A DNA stretch of 64,000 nt from JAFLBI01 sp964616465 (GTDB taxonomy: Bacteria > Bacteroidota > Bacteroidia > Chitinophagales > Chitinophagaceae): the NCBI GenBank assembly GCA_964616465.1, contig CAZTTO010000011.1, forward strand, positions 60,208 to 124,207, in the 5' to 3' direction. This document shows positions 10,501-18,375 of this stretch, piece by piece (positions within the stretch are counted from its first letter, which is position 1; each line of letters opens with the position of its first letter). The position numbers and the translations under genes are program-made. Under the pieces are notes generated by a model that saw only the letters and a program-made list of their open reading frames with translations, did not search any database and was not told where the DNA came from.

Positions 10501-11001
10501 ACACTCAGTACTACATGGAGAAGTAATGCTAGGTCTTGTGGTAAATGCATTAAACTGTGTACCAGCTTTAGTCATGATAACTAAATTTGGATTGCTGGCT
10601 AACCAAGTCTTTATGGTATTATAGTTAGATCCACTAAATGTAAAAGTATAGGTAATTGATGTTCCTTCATCAGCACCTTCATCATCTTTAATTCCTGATA
10701 AACTTGAAATACCTGAAATTTGTCCAGAATAAGAACCGTCATTCCCAAATGACCAGTCAGCACTTCCTGGAGTTCGAACTCTAGAATTTGCATTTACAGG
10801 AAATGCAAATGTTATGTGACTTAGCTCTTTAGATGTAGATGGACTACTTGCAGTAAAACTAAAAGTAATGGAATTACAGTTATCAACAATGCTATTGGTT
10901 CTTACTGTCCACTGATTGGTATTACCTCCTTGGGCAAAACCTACTAATGTAGAAATTACAAGTAATGCCGACAGAAGAGCACGCGTAAAATTCAGAAACA
11001 T
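6469..11001 (-). CDS. Giant T9SS-exported surface protein with choice-of-anchor A, BIG2-like and PKD domains
   Basis: About 1510 residues. The ATG at 11001 gives a signal peptide (MFLNFTRALLSALLVISTLV, cut near FAQG). Residues ~22-150 are a domain that the next surface protein carries twice (NQWTVRTNSIVDNCNSITFS). Residues ~167-480 look like a choice-of-anchor A beta-helix-type domain (FNVFLENGATL, GPIAMGGNLTF, IWGTVFAPSADI). Two BIG2-like Ig repeats with the pattern G.W.SSN..VATV..G.V.G..G...ITYTV follow, then a proline linker near 650. A PKD domain (YSWNFGDGSPVKTG) sits near 870-930. The shared C-terminal module starts near 940 and ends in a T9SS sorting domain; its last ~346 residues are identical to those of the protein encoded at 161-5722. 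Function beyond surface display is not shown by the sequence. Confidence 0.9.
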   Translation of the reverse strand: MFLNFTRALLSALLVISTLVGFAQGGNTNQWTVRTNSIVDNCNSITFSFTASSPSTSKELSHITFAFPVNANSRVRTPGSADWSFGNDGSYSGQISGISSLSGIKDDEGADEGTSITYTFTFSGSNYNTIKTWLASNPNLVIMTKAGTQFNAFTTRPSITSPCSTECFNPLAPTQEFNVFLENGATLITNETEGPIAMGGNLTFGNNNNYQVAIHSAGSFRVNNIPVGLLINGRVFYNSGNQIQVNNGNVKIGNGTGSTVWYRDNNNAATNIQITSGNFNANPRIHLNNNANTLATSASANPIIQGGLVNFSDAFSALRANATTLSNCANNATLTNPNGGAIGNTNLPNQVKINLNNGVNVLNVSGTDLNNVSVFTFNNKPNANRILVVNVNAPGTFNWNVWNQAGIGGSDASYVIYNFYNTTTLNINGNNNIWGTVFAPSADIVKTVNQSNIDGQVVGKSFMQSGGEVHYYRFLGCITPCSVAPPPCVPPTVAALTGTQQVCVGGTTNFASTTAGGVWTTSNGAVATVNSNGVVSGLSTGTATITYTVTSAPGCSTAVSRSVTVNAAPAQPAVITGTAQVCVGSTTQLSSATAGGTWSSSNASVATVSASGVVTGVAAGTTTITYTVSNDCGTATRTQVVTVNDCTPPPPPPPPAPAPCYPKGIVDLGSSASAAEALFSRLDFSAEARIGGASTYELDIHRIQPFTVFNPTQEFNWQNGVAVPFTVTYNPSAVGNNKFIFTVGSGASTRTLQFDPTNPPSGSAFPTDFNGIWFFTRGSSAGNSLISNLTLNGENLSNIDVTNTSSNLVLRGYNVSQGFTLTGNITYSWTGNMPTQSNLNFNVKLGKLNGNPAPICGFAVNNESQDITGNSFVFTAQPPTVGNTYSWNFGDGSPVKTGTQVSHTFTQVGNYVVTVTVTGPGGCTSVCSKTVFVTNGVSGGATGGIESYSLGEVIGKRNIAKAKAGQLGETNYGATPKWNGPVSNDRGGVATMSTGSVRLADLIPSQVSGLQAYVTSPTDLTQFTNAVEVMSVDFTRGNVPRAVAFATKTLDEVYNHTKPICDRLRGAQLLDVQKIEIATIDMLSYTVRQPNGKIEYAVSFSAGAKNGATQFQMQSNWFTRDYASNDVMFNFQVWAETPVLMQQLTEQIVGRLSANGSLVQQTGRTVIPAAYVVSGQRVGSKLVLSVENGTANSSGYFELEEKLNEKSTVSKRTVPFTIQQRGRSTLELDMRDGFESDVRMFINGELMDLVYMSDGIWGLDFDRARTTIKNFTVSNDAARVYQDEYPLFRDVKIEGTTSNYITAYKFLRGGGVAADLSAYKTLRFEASGGHRLKITLVKEGVTNWNDQYTYSINLDQAKREYQISLNDFVSSGISGKIKANDVTSVVFSIEVNGSNTAVNTTLGKVGFTKVDVDYLRSLEAKEVQLYPNPSNGRFTIQFRSAVEAPLTMRMTDAATGRVVMSRAIQAVQGENQVTVELGRQENMSSQGLYIVNLDGANGLRYKPAKISIKR

Positions 11002-11142
11002 AGAATATTGTTTAGTTTTTTCAAATAAGATATTGGTATACAATCGTGGAAATAGGGCATTTCCATGATGCAAGTTAGATGAAGGCCTATTCTGCTTCAA
11101 TTAATTAGCCCTTAAAAGAAGGCTTAAAAACTTAAAAAGGCA

Positions 11143-11173
11143 TTAAAAAAGGGAGCCCGTTTGGACTCCCTTT
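11143..11173 (-). terminator. Rho-independent terminator of the third surface gene
   Basis: On the minus strand AAAGGGAG pairs with CTCCCTTT, extended by CC/GG around a short loop, and a run of six T follows. It lies just beyond the stop at 11195. Confidence 0.85.
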
Positions 11174-11194
11174 GAAAGATTAAGTTCATTAATA

Positions 11195-14100
11195 TTATCT
11201 ATTCTTACTTGTAACAGAAAGCTTTGCTGGTTTGTAGCGAACACCATTAGCACCTTCTAGGTGAACAATGTACACTCCCTGACTACGCTTCTGAGCATTC
11301 ATTTCCATGGTTACTTGGTTTTCACCTTGAATAGCTTGAATTGCTCTGCTCATTACAGGTCTTCCGGTTGCTGCATCAGTCAACTTCACAGTCAATGGCA
11401 TTTCTACCGGACTGCGGAACTGAATAGTAAAGCGACCTTCAGATGGGTTAGGGAATAACTGTACATCTTTAGCTTCTAAGCTACGTAAGTAATCAACATC
11501 AGTTTTTGTGAATCCTACTTTTCCAATTCTTGCATTTACAGCTGTGTTTGCTTCTGTTGCTTCAATGCTGAATACTACAGTAGTTACATCATTTGCACGA
11601 ATCTTACCAGCAACACCTTTTGAAGCGAAGTCAGCTAAACTGATTTGGTATTCTTTCTTCTGAGGGTCTAACTGTAAAGTATAAGTATACTGATCATTCC
11701 ACTGAGCAATACCTTCTTTTACCAAAGTAATTTTCAACTTATGACCACCACTCGCTTCAAAACGGAGTGACTTATACGCACTGATATTAGTTGGAAGAGC
11801 AGCACCACGTAGGAATTTATAAGCGGTGATATAATCGCTGGTGGTTCCTTCAATTTGAATGTCTCTGAATAAAGGATACTCGTCTTTATACACACGAGCA
11901 GGATCATTCGTCACACGGAAGCTACGGATAGTAGTTTGGTTTCTGTTATAGTCTAATCCCCAAATACCATCACTCATGTACACCAAATCAGTAATTTCTC
12001 CATTGATGAACATACGAACATCACTTTCAAATCCGTCGCGCATTTCTATCTCCAAAGTGCTTCTTCCTTGTTGATTAATCGTAAATGGCACACGGCGCTT
12101 AGTAACGCTTGCTTGCTCATTTAATTTTTCGTCCAACTCAAAGTAGCCATTGCTATTAGGAGTTCTGTTCTCAATAGTAAGGATTAATTTACCACCTGTT
12201 CTAACACCACTCACTACATATACTTCTGGAACAACAGCATTGTTACGAGCTTGTACCAATACACCGTTGCTGCTTAAACGACTAAGAATATCTTCGGTTA
12301 AGCTACGCATCAAAGCAGGCGTTTCTGCCCATACCTGGAAGTTATACATTACTTCATCGTTCACATAATCTTTAGTGAACCACTTGCTTTCAATATTCAA
12401 GTTATTGCGACCATTTTTAGCACCTGCAGAGAAGCTTACCGCATATTCTACTTTGCCATTGGCTTGACGAATGGTGTAGCTTAACATGTCTACATTGTTC
12501 GCTAAAGTCACTTTTTGTACATCCAACAATTGTGCACCACGCAAGCGATCACAAATTGGCTTGGTGTGGTTATACACTTCATCCATTGTCTTTGTAGCAA
12601 ACGTAACCGCTCTTGCTATATTCGATCTGGTGAAGTCAACACTCATTACTTCCACCGCATTGGTAAACTGAGTTAAGTCGGTAGGTGAAGTAACAAAAGC
12701 TTGTAATCCTGGTACCTGAGAAGGAATCAAATCGCGCAAACGCATATTTGTTCCTTGCATTTGAATACCACCACGATCGTTGGATACTGGACCATCCCAC
12801 TTAGGCGTAGCGCCATAATTGGTTTCACCTAATTGACCAGCTTTTGCCTTAGCCATATTGCGCTTACCAATTACTTCACCTAAGCTATAGCTTTCGATAC
12901 CACCACCAGAACCACCGCTTACACCACAACCTTGTGTTACTGAAGGATCAAGAATGAGAGCAGTGAATCCACCGTTTGGTGTTGCTCCAGCTTTCATAAG
13001 TACGACCAAATTGGTATCACTTAATACCCAGTTCAACATTCTGCTATAATCAGCACCGCTGAATGTGAAAGTATAAGTTAAAGTAACACCTGCATCCCCA
13101 CCGGTATCATCTTTGATACCAATAAATGGAGCATTTACACCTGAAATATCACCTGTATTATAAGAACCATCCTGGCCAAAAGACCAAGTAGCAGTTCCTG
13201 CACCACGTGTCTTATTATTTGTATTTACAGGGAAGCCAAATGTTACATGACTTAAATCTTTTGAAGTTGAAGGACTCTTCACAGTTAATACAAAACGAAT
13301 GCTATCGCATAAATCAACTACTGAATCTAAAGTAGCAGACCACTCGTTTTGATTACCACCACCGCCACCGCAGTTTGTAACAGAAATTAATTTAGTTACC
13401 TGAGAACTTCCACAAGTTCCATTAACCGTATAAGTGATAATTGCAGTTCCATTAGATACTCCAGTTACAACACCTGTTGCTGCATTGACTGTTGCAACAG
13501 CATTGTTAGAAGAGCTCCATGTAGCACCTGCAGTTGCGCTTGTATAAGTAGTTGTACTTCCAGCACATACTGTAGCCACACCCTGAATTGCATCAGGAGT
13601 AGGAGGAGCTGCGCTTATTGTAACACTTACTTGACGAGTAGATGACCCACAAGAATTCGTTACAGTATAAACAATATTTAATGTGCCACCAACATGACCA
13701 GTTACAACACCAGTAGTTGGATTAACAGTTGCCAAATAAGTGTTGGTTGAACTCCAAACACCACCCGCAGTTGCTGAAGCTAATGTTGTAGTTCCGTTGA
13801 TACAGATTTGAGTATTTCCAGTAATTACCGCCGGTTGGGCAGGAAGTGGATTAACAGTCATTGGGAACGTAACAGAATTACTTCCACAAGCATTTGAAAC
13901 TGTATAAGTAATGGTTACTGCTCCACCTGCAACACCTGTTACCACACCTGCACTTGATACAGATGCAATAGTTGGATCAGAGCTTGACCAAGTACCACCG
14001 GCTGTAGCATGTGATAAAGTAGTAGAAGCACCTTCGCAGACAGTGTTGTTTCCTGTGATTGCGCCATTTAAAGTTGGTGTGCTTAAAGCAGTTAATACAG

Positions 14101-15076
14101 TTACATCGCTTCTTTCACTAGCACATGTTGCTGGAGAAACAATTTCAACTGAATAAGATCCAGGAGTAGTTACACTTAATGTAGCAGCACTCTGTCCGTT
14201 AATTAATGTATTATTCAAGTACCAACGATAAGTTGAACCTGAAGCAGCCGAAGTAGCTGTTAAGATCGTTGGATTTCCATTACAAATATTTGGAACACTC
14301 GCAGTTATTGTTGGTTTAGCAGGAATTGCATTCACTGTCAATAATCTAGTCACTGTAGTAGCACAACCTGGAGCTGATGTTACTGTGTAACGAATTTCAG
14401 AAGAACCAGCGTTTAAAGTAGTAATAACACCTGTAGTTGGATGAACAGTTGCTACAAAAGGATTAGATGATTCAAATGTACCACCTGCTGTAGACGTTGA
14501 AAAGGTTGTTCCAGTACCCACACAAACAGAATTGTTTCCAGTTAGTGCAGCTACAGCTGGAGGAACGCATGGAGGAACACATGGAGTAGTAATGACAGGA
14601 TCAACTACCAAACTTGTAAATCCACCATTTGGAGACGAACCAGCTTTCATTAAAACAACCAAATTACTAGATGAATTCACCCAATTCTTAACGGTTGTAT
14701 AATCAGCACCAGAAAAAGTGAAAGTATAAGTGTACGTTGTACCCTTATTTCCACCAGCGTCGTCTTTAATACCTATAAATGGAGCATTAATTCCAGGTAA
14801 GTCACCTTGATTATATGAACCATCTTGACCGTAACTCCAAGCAGTACTTCCTGGATTCTTATTTCTTGAACTGGTGTTTACAGGGAACCCAAATGTCACA
14901 TGGCTAAGGTCTCTGGAGGTGCTTGGACTCGTTACCCTTATTGAAAAGGTGATTGAGTTACAGTTATCTACCACAGACTGCAAACTTGCCGACCACTGAT
15001 TGGTAGCACCTTGTCCGAAAACAAAGGAAATTGCAGCAAAAAATATGGAGAAAACCAGCGTAAATTTTTTATGCAT
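11195..15076 (-). CDS. Giant T9SS-exported surface protein with Ig/BIG2-like repeats and a duplicated 140-residue domain
   Basis: 1293 residues. The signal peptide is MHKKFTLVFSIFFAAISFVF, cut after FGQ. An approximately 140-residue domain (NQWSASLQSVVDNCNSITFS ... LSHVTFGFPVNT ... GIKDD) occurs at ~22-160 and again at ~570-720. Between them are Ig/BIG2-like repeats (~165-560), one of which has the YRWYLNNTLI pattern. From ~727 (ESYSLGEVIGKRNMAKAKAG) runs the module of the two downstream paralogues, here diverged rather than identical. It ends in a T9SS sorting domain (LFPNPSEGRFTIQF). This copy was not touched by the homogenisation that joined the other two, so it serves as an outgroup for them. 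Confidence 0.9.
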   Translation of the reverse strand: MHKKFTLVFSIFFAAISFVFGQGATNQWSASLQSVVDNCNSITFSIRVTSPSTSRDLSHVTFGFPVNTSSRNKNPGSTAWSYGQDGSYNQGDLPGINAPFIGIKDDAGGNKGTTYTYTFTFSGADYTTVKNWVNSSSNLVVLMKAGSSPNGGFTSLVVDPVITTPCVPPCVPPAVAALTGNNSVCVGTGTTFSTSTAGGTFESSNPFVATVHPTTGVITTLNAGSSEIRYTVTSAPGCATTVTRLLTVNAIPAKPTITASVPNICNGNPTILTATSAASGSTYRWYLNNTLINGQSAATLSVTTPGSYSVEIVSPATCASERSDVTVLTALSTPTLNGAITGNNTVCEGASTTLSHATAGGTWSSSDPTIASVSSAGVVTGVAGGAVTITYTVSNACGSNSVTFPMTVNPLPAQPAVITGNTQICINGTTTLASATAGGVWSSTNTYLATVNPTTGVVTGHVGGTLNIVYTVTNSCGSSTRQVSVTISAAPPTPDAIQGVATVCAGSTTTYTSATAGATWSSSNNAVATVNAATGVVTGVSNGTAIITYTVNGTCGSSQVTKLISVTNCGGGGGNQNEWSATLDSVVDLCDSIRFVLTVKSPSTSKDLSHVTFGFPVNTNNKTRGAGTATWSFGQDGSYNTGDISGVNAPFIGIKDDTGGDAGVTLTYTFTFSGADYSRMLNWVLSDTNLVVLMKAGATPNGGFTALILDPSVTQGCGVSGGSGGGIESYSLGEVIGKRNMAKAKAGQLGETNYGATPKWDGPVSNDRGGIQMQGTNMRLRDLIPSQVPGLQAFVTSPTDLTQFTNAVEVMSVDFTRSNIARAVTFATKTMDEVYNHTKPICDRLRGAQLLDVQKVTLANNVDMLSYTIRQANGKVEYAVSFSAGAKNGRNNLNIESKWFTKDYVNDEVMYNFQVWAETPALMRSLTEDILSRLSSNGVLVQARNNAVVPEVYVVSGVRTGGKLILTIENRTPNSNGYFELDEKLNEQASVTKRRVPFTINQQGRSTLEIEMRDGFESDVRMFINGEITDLVYMSDGIWGLDYNRNQTTIRSFRVTNDPARVYKDEYPLFRDIQIEGTTSDYITAYKFLRGAALPTNISAYKSLRFEASGGHKLKITLVKEGIAQWNDQYTYTLQLDPQKKEYQISLADFASKGVAGKIRANDVTTVVFSIEATEANTAVNARIGKVGFTKTDVDYLRSLEAKDVQLFPNPSEGRFTIQFRSPVEMPLTVKLTDAATGRPVMSRAIQAIQGENQVTMEMNAQKRSQGVYIVHLEGANGVRYKPAKLSVTSKNR

Positions 15077-15360
15077 AGGTTGTTTTTAAGTGTTCCTGTG
15101 AAATTTTTTCGAATGTATTCATTCGGAATAACGTACAAATATCGTGTTAATTGTGGAAAACTCTATGAATGTACCACATTAAATTGACATTAAAAACTAC
15201 AGCTAGTGTAGTGCGTCAACTACTTTGTATATGTTTCTGATGCATTGTTGCAAATTTTGACGCACGTAAACAGAATTAAGAAGCATGACATAAAAACTAT
15301 ATCTCTAAAATTGGAATTTAGATTTGATTATCAATAGTTTGGATCGAAAACCATCATCTT
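15077..15360. other. Intergenic stretch between the blh gene and the third surface gene
   Basis: AT-rich non-coding DNA holding the upstream region of the surface gene at 15076. On the minus strand a GATATTTG near 15136-15143 is one base away from the TAnnTTTG -7 consensus. I see no gene, hairpin with T-run or repeat here. Confidence 0.4.
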
Positions 15361-16257
15361 TTACTCAACTTCCACCTTTTTTGCCTCATACATTCTATGC
15401 ATGACTAACATATGAGGAAGGGTTAAAATGGACAGTAATATAAAAATTGCGGGTAAAAAGCCAATCTGCATCCACTCTTTGTTCCCTAACCAAACAATGG
15501 CCCCAAGAAAAACCAAAGCACCTACTGTTGGAAACAAGGCCTTTTTGACTAAAACTTTAAAATGTTCGGTTTTAAAAGCACTCATTCGAATATGTTGCAA
15601 GGCATGAAGACTATGCCAGCCTGTGAAGTAAATTACAAAACCAATGAGGAGGGTTGTGTAGCTAAGTAAAAAAACAAAGAGTAAGAAAAAAAATGAGGCT
15701 ATGTAGGACTTTTTAGATCCTTCATTATTGAGTACCAAAATTATTGCAAGCGTAATGTACCACCAATTAGGTGAAATTGAGGTGATTTTTTCTACTGTTA
15801 CTGTTGCTAATGAGTTTCCTTGGGTAATGATGTTTGTCCAATGAAGAAGTGTCTCTTTTTCTTGCACCAATAACCAAAAAGTGATGGAAATGCCATATAA
15901 AAAAAGCAAACCAGGATTATGATTTTTTAATTGAAAGGAATGGAAATCTGTTTCACCAAAATGCCAGGCTGTTATCAATAAAAAAATAATAAAAGCAATA
16001 CCAGGCCAAATCATCCAAACACCCAAATAGATGAATGCAACGATGATATACATCACAAGAAAACGAAGAAGCTGAAATTTCTTCCTTGTCCTTCCTTCCA
16101 CTTCATGATCAAGTGAACCATGAGGCACACCTGCAATTAAAATTGCGACAACTGCAACTGTAAATTCAGTAGAGGATCCTTCCCACCAGCTCTTTGTTAA
16201 AAAAGCTCCACATGTTACCAAAAGAGCTGCAAAACTATGAAGCGCTACTCCATTCAT
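15361..16257 (-). CDS. blh: Brp/Blh-family beta-carotene 15,15'-dioxygenase
   Basis: 298 residues and strongly hydrophobic, with about eight predicted membrane segments. It carries the conserved histidine motifs of the family: GVPHGSLDHE near residue 45, AWHFGETDFHSF near 100 and TGWHSLHALQH in the C-terminal half. These histidines bind the catalytic iron. The enzyme splits beta-carotene into two retinal molecules, the rhodopsin chromophore. The ATG overlaps the TGA of crtY by four bases (ATGA), so the two should be translationally coupled. The gene order rhodopsin, crtY, blh supports the assignment strongly. Confidence 0.93.
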   Translation of the reverse strand: MNGVALHSFAALLVTCGAFLTKSWWEGSSTEFTVAVVAILIAGVPHGSLDHEVEGRTRKKFQLLRFLVMYIIVAFIYLGVWMIWPGIAFIIFLLITAWHFGETDFHSFQLKNHNPGLLFLYGISITFWLLVQEKETLLHWTNIITQGNSLATVTVEKITSISPNWWYITLAIILVLNNEGSKKSYIASFFFLLFVFLLSYTTLLIGFVIYFTGWHSLHALQHIRMSAFKTEHFKVLVKKALFPTVGALVFLGAIVWLGNKEWMQIGFLPAIFILLSILTLPHMLVMHRMYEAKKVEVE

Positions 16258-17375
16258 GTTAGATTTTTAATTCGCTTTAAAAAAGGCCACCAAGGTAGGT
16301 GTAAGAATAGAGCGAGTTCTTGAACGAATGTAGTATTCTCATCCAAAAAAAGTAATATGTCTGAGATTTTCTTTTTCGAGAAAAGCTTTTTAAAAATGTA
16401 AGTCGCCATAGGCGCATCTTCACGAATGATCGATAATAATAAACGATCATACATATGAAATCTTCTTGGTCTTGTCCTCCTTGACATCTTTCCCTCTATC
16501 CATCCTGCCAAAAGCTGCGCATCCTCAACCATTCTTTGAAATGCGTAGCCAGTACTTGGTTTTATCATGCCTGCCGATTGACCAATCATAATTGGGACTT
16601 TCTGTTGAGTACGATTTCCTTGTGTTTTTTCTAACAATGGAATAACCCCATATTCTTCAGCTTTAATTTGATAATCTATTCCGAATCGCTTTGTTATGTA
16701 TGTATCTAGTTGCGACTTAAAAATATCTTTTGATATCAATTGGTCATGATAGTACGTACATTCTACTAGTGCGGTATGTTCATCAATAGGTAAAACATAA
16801 AAGAATTGAAACTTATCTTGGCAGCCCTCTGAGAAATCCATCAATGTGGCAGCACGTAAATCAAATGTTTGGTTAGGAAAACTGATGTATTCACCATAGA
16901 ATTGTTGTTGCAAATAACTGCTGTTTTTCTCTGCAGGCAGATTAGAAATATATTCATCGCAGAAAAAAGTGGAAGTATTTGTTTGAATTAGCCATTGATG
17001 ATTTTCAAATAACGAACGTTGAACTGATCCTTTTGTATAGGTTATATTTTCCCACTGAGGAAAAAAAGTCTCATTAAAAAATGTATCAAAGTCCTCGCCT
17101 CGGATGCAAGAATATATGTACGGGAAAATTGGCTGATTGGTTTGAAAGCCTTCTGCTTCAAATATGAGTGAATTCCATTTGGTAGAAATTAAATGTTGGA
17201 AAGGATGATCACCTTGTTCCCATAAACACCAGGTCTTTTCGGCTAACTTATTTTCCTCTTCAATGAAGAGAATTTTTTTGGAAGAGAATGTACGGTAGTT
17301 GGATAAAAAAAATAATAAGATTCTTCCAGCTGCGCCACCTCCACCTATAATAATATCGTATGAAGCATTTTGCAT
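16254..17375 (-). CDS. crtY: Lycopene beta-cyclase
   Basis: 373 residues. The N-terminal dinucleotide-binding motif DIIIGGGGAAGRILLFFL is followed by the acidic cluster IEEENKLAEKTWCLWE typical of CrtY-type cyclases, and GQSAGMIKPSTGYAFQRMVED occurs in the C-terminal half. The enzyme closes the ends of lycopene to give beta-carotene, the substrate of the Blh dioxygenase encoded next. The start codon lies only eight bases after the T-run of a strong hairpin terminator, so expression probably depends on read-through from the rhodopsin promoter. A minimal start-stop (ATGTAA, 17378-17383) sits directly before the start codon. crtE, crtB and crtI are not in this window. Confidence 0.93.
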   Translation of the reverse strand: MQNASYDIIIGGGGAAGRILLFFLSNYRTFSSKKILFIEEENKLAEKTWCLWEQGDHPFQHLISTKWNSLIFEAEGFQTNQPIFPYIYSCIRGEDFDTFFNETFFPQWENITYTKGSVQRSLFENHQWLIQTNTSTFFCDEYISNLPAEKNSSYLQQQFYGEYISFPNQTFDLRAATLMDFSEGCQDKFQFFYVLPIDEHTALVECTYYHDQLISKDIFKSQLDTYITKRFGIDYQIKAEEYGVIPLLEKTQGNRTQQKVPIMIGQSAGMIKPSTGYAFQRMVEDAQLLAGWIEGKMSRRTRPRRFHMYDRLLLSIIREDAPMATYIFKKLFSKKKISDILLFLDENTTFVQELALFLHLPWWPFLKRIKNLT

Positions 17376-17383
17376 GATTACAT

Positions 17384-17416
17384 AAAAAAAGGGCTTGCTG
17401 TTACCAACAAGCCCCT
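17384..17416 (-). terminator. Intra-operon terminator between rhodopsin and crtY
   Basis: On the minus strand GGGCTTG pairs perfectly with CAAGCCC around a 10-base loop and seven T follow. It lies 13 bases after the rhodopsin stop codon and 8 bases before the crtY start codon, where it can act as an attenuator giving much rhodopsin mRNA and little enzyme mRNA. Confidence 0.88.
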
Positions 17417-17429
17417 TTATAAAACATTA

Positions 17430-18170
17430 TTAAGCAGCAGAAGCTTTTCTTGATAATGCGTAAATCACTAATCCAAAACCAATTTTGTTGACAGCATCGC
17501 CGACGTTGTAAACAATATCCATGGCCGCAGATGCAGCAGCAGGATCTGCTACTAACTGCATTCCAAATAGACCACCTTTTGTACCTAAAATGTAACCAAG
17601 TGGATAAATTGCCCAGCCTACAAGTACAAACCAAGCTAATGTTTTATTGGCAGCAGCAACTGCTGGTCCTGCATTTGTAGCAAGTTTTGCAACTTCTCCA
17701 AACCATACTAGGTAAACAATGTAGAAGTAGAATGCTCCACTAATAGCACCCCAAACCCAACTTACGGTTTCAGTTGGATAAATTGCTTCTCCAACATAAC
17801 CTGTCACCAACATACCTACTGATGCAGCAATTAGTTTCCATAGCAAGCCTTGAGTTGCACCAGATTTTTTGGTGATTAAGTAAAATTCAACGCACATAAG
17901 TGGTACAGTTAATAACCAATCTACATAACGGAAAAAGGTAGGTGATTGTCCCGTTTCTAAATTGTAACCGCGCATGTAATAATAATGCACAGCTGCAATA
18001 AACGTGATAAGCCCCGATACCAATACGGATGTACGCCATTTAGGATCGGTGTTGCTTAATTCAAAAAAGAAGAAAACAGAAGCAGCCATCATGGCCATTG
18101 TGCCGACAAAAAACGTAAACGCTACGTAATTGTCGTTCGCGAGCGGAGTGACGTCGAGAAGGAAATGCAT
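17430..18170 (-). CDS. Light-driven proton-pumping rhodopsin (xanthorhodopsin/proteorhodopsin type)
   Basis: 246 residues, seven membrane helices. Helix C reads RYVDWLLTVPLMCVEFYL, giving proton acceptor D84, T88 and proton donor E95 (DTE), the set of outward proton pumps. H62 is the partner histidine known from proteorhodopsin. The residue at the colour-tuning position (acceptor +8) is M92, which predicts green absorption. The retinal Schiff-base lysine is K229 with counter-ion D225 (GDAVNKIGFG). Aligning helix E (WGAISGAFYFYIVY) with bacteriorhodopsin WAISTAAMLYILY puts G141 where bacteriorhodopsin has W138. A glycine here opens the fenestration for a carotenoid antenna in xanthorhodopsin and Gloeobacter rhodopsin. 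Retinal synthesis genes follow downstream. I found no clear TAnnTTTG promoter upstream (18171-18375). Confidence 0.97.
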   Translation of the reverse strand: MHFLLDVTPLANDNYVAFTFFVGTMAMMAASVFFFFELSNTDPKWRTSVLVSGLITFIAAVHYYYMRGYNLETGQSPTFFRYVDWLLTVPLMCVEFYLITKKSGATQGLLWKLIAASVGMLVTGYVGEAIYPTETVSWVWGAISGAFYFYIVYLVWFGEVAKLATNAGPAVAAANKTLAWFVLVGWAIYPLGYILGTKGGLFGMQLVADPAAASAAMDIVYNVGDAVNKIGFGLVIYALSRKASAA

Positions 18171-18375
18171 AATCTTTGGTTTTTGAGTTTAAGAATCCAG
18201 CTATTGTTTAACAACTGGGTGATTACTCTTAAACAAACCGACTCGACTTACACTTGTTCAGGAAAAACTAAACTTTTTTGAAAATGTTTAACAATTAGAT
18301 TTTGGGACTTTAAAAACCTCTACAATATGAAATTAAAATGTGATATGTCAGTTGGAGGCGACCCTTCTATAAACC

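Noticed and set aside
17401..17634. Minus-strand frame of 77 codons overlapping the end of the rhodopsin gene
   Set aside because: It lies in another frame of the rhodopsin coding region and terminator, with Cys/Trp-rich nonsense content.
17430..18170. Sodium- or chloride-pumping rhodopsin
   Set aside because: Helix C has D84, T88 and E95 (DTE), which defines a proton pump; the NDQ or NTQ sets are absent.
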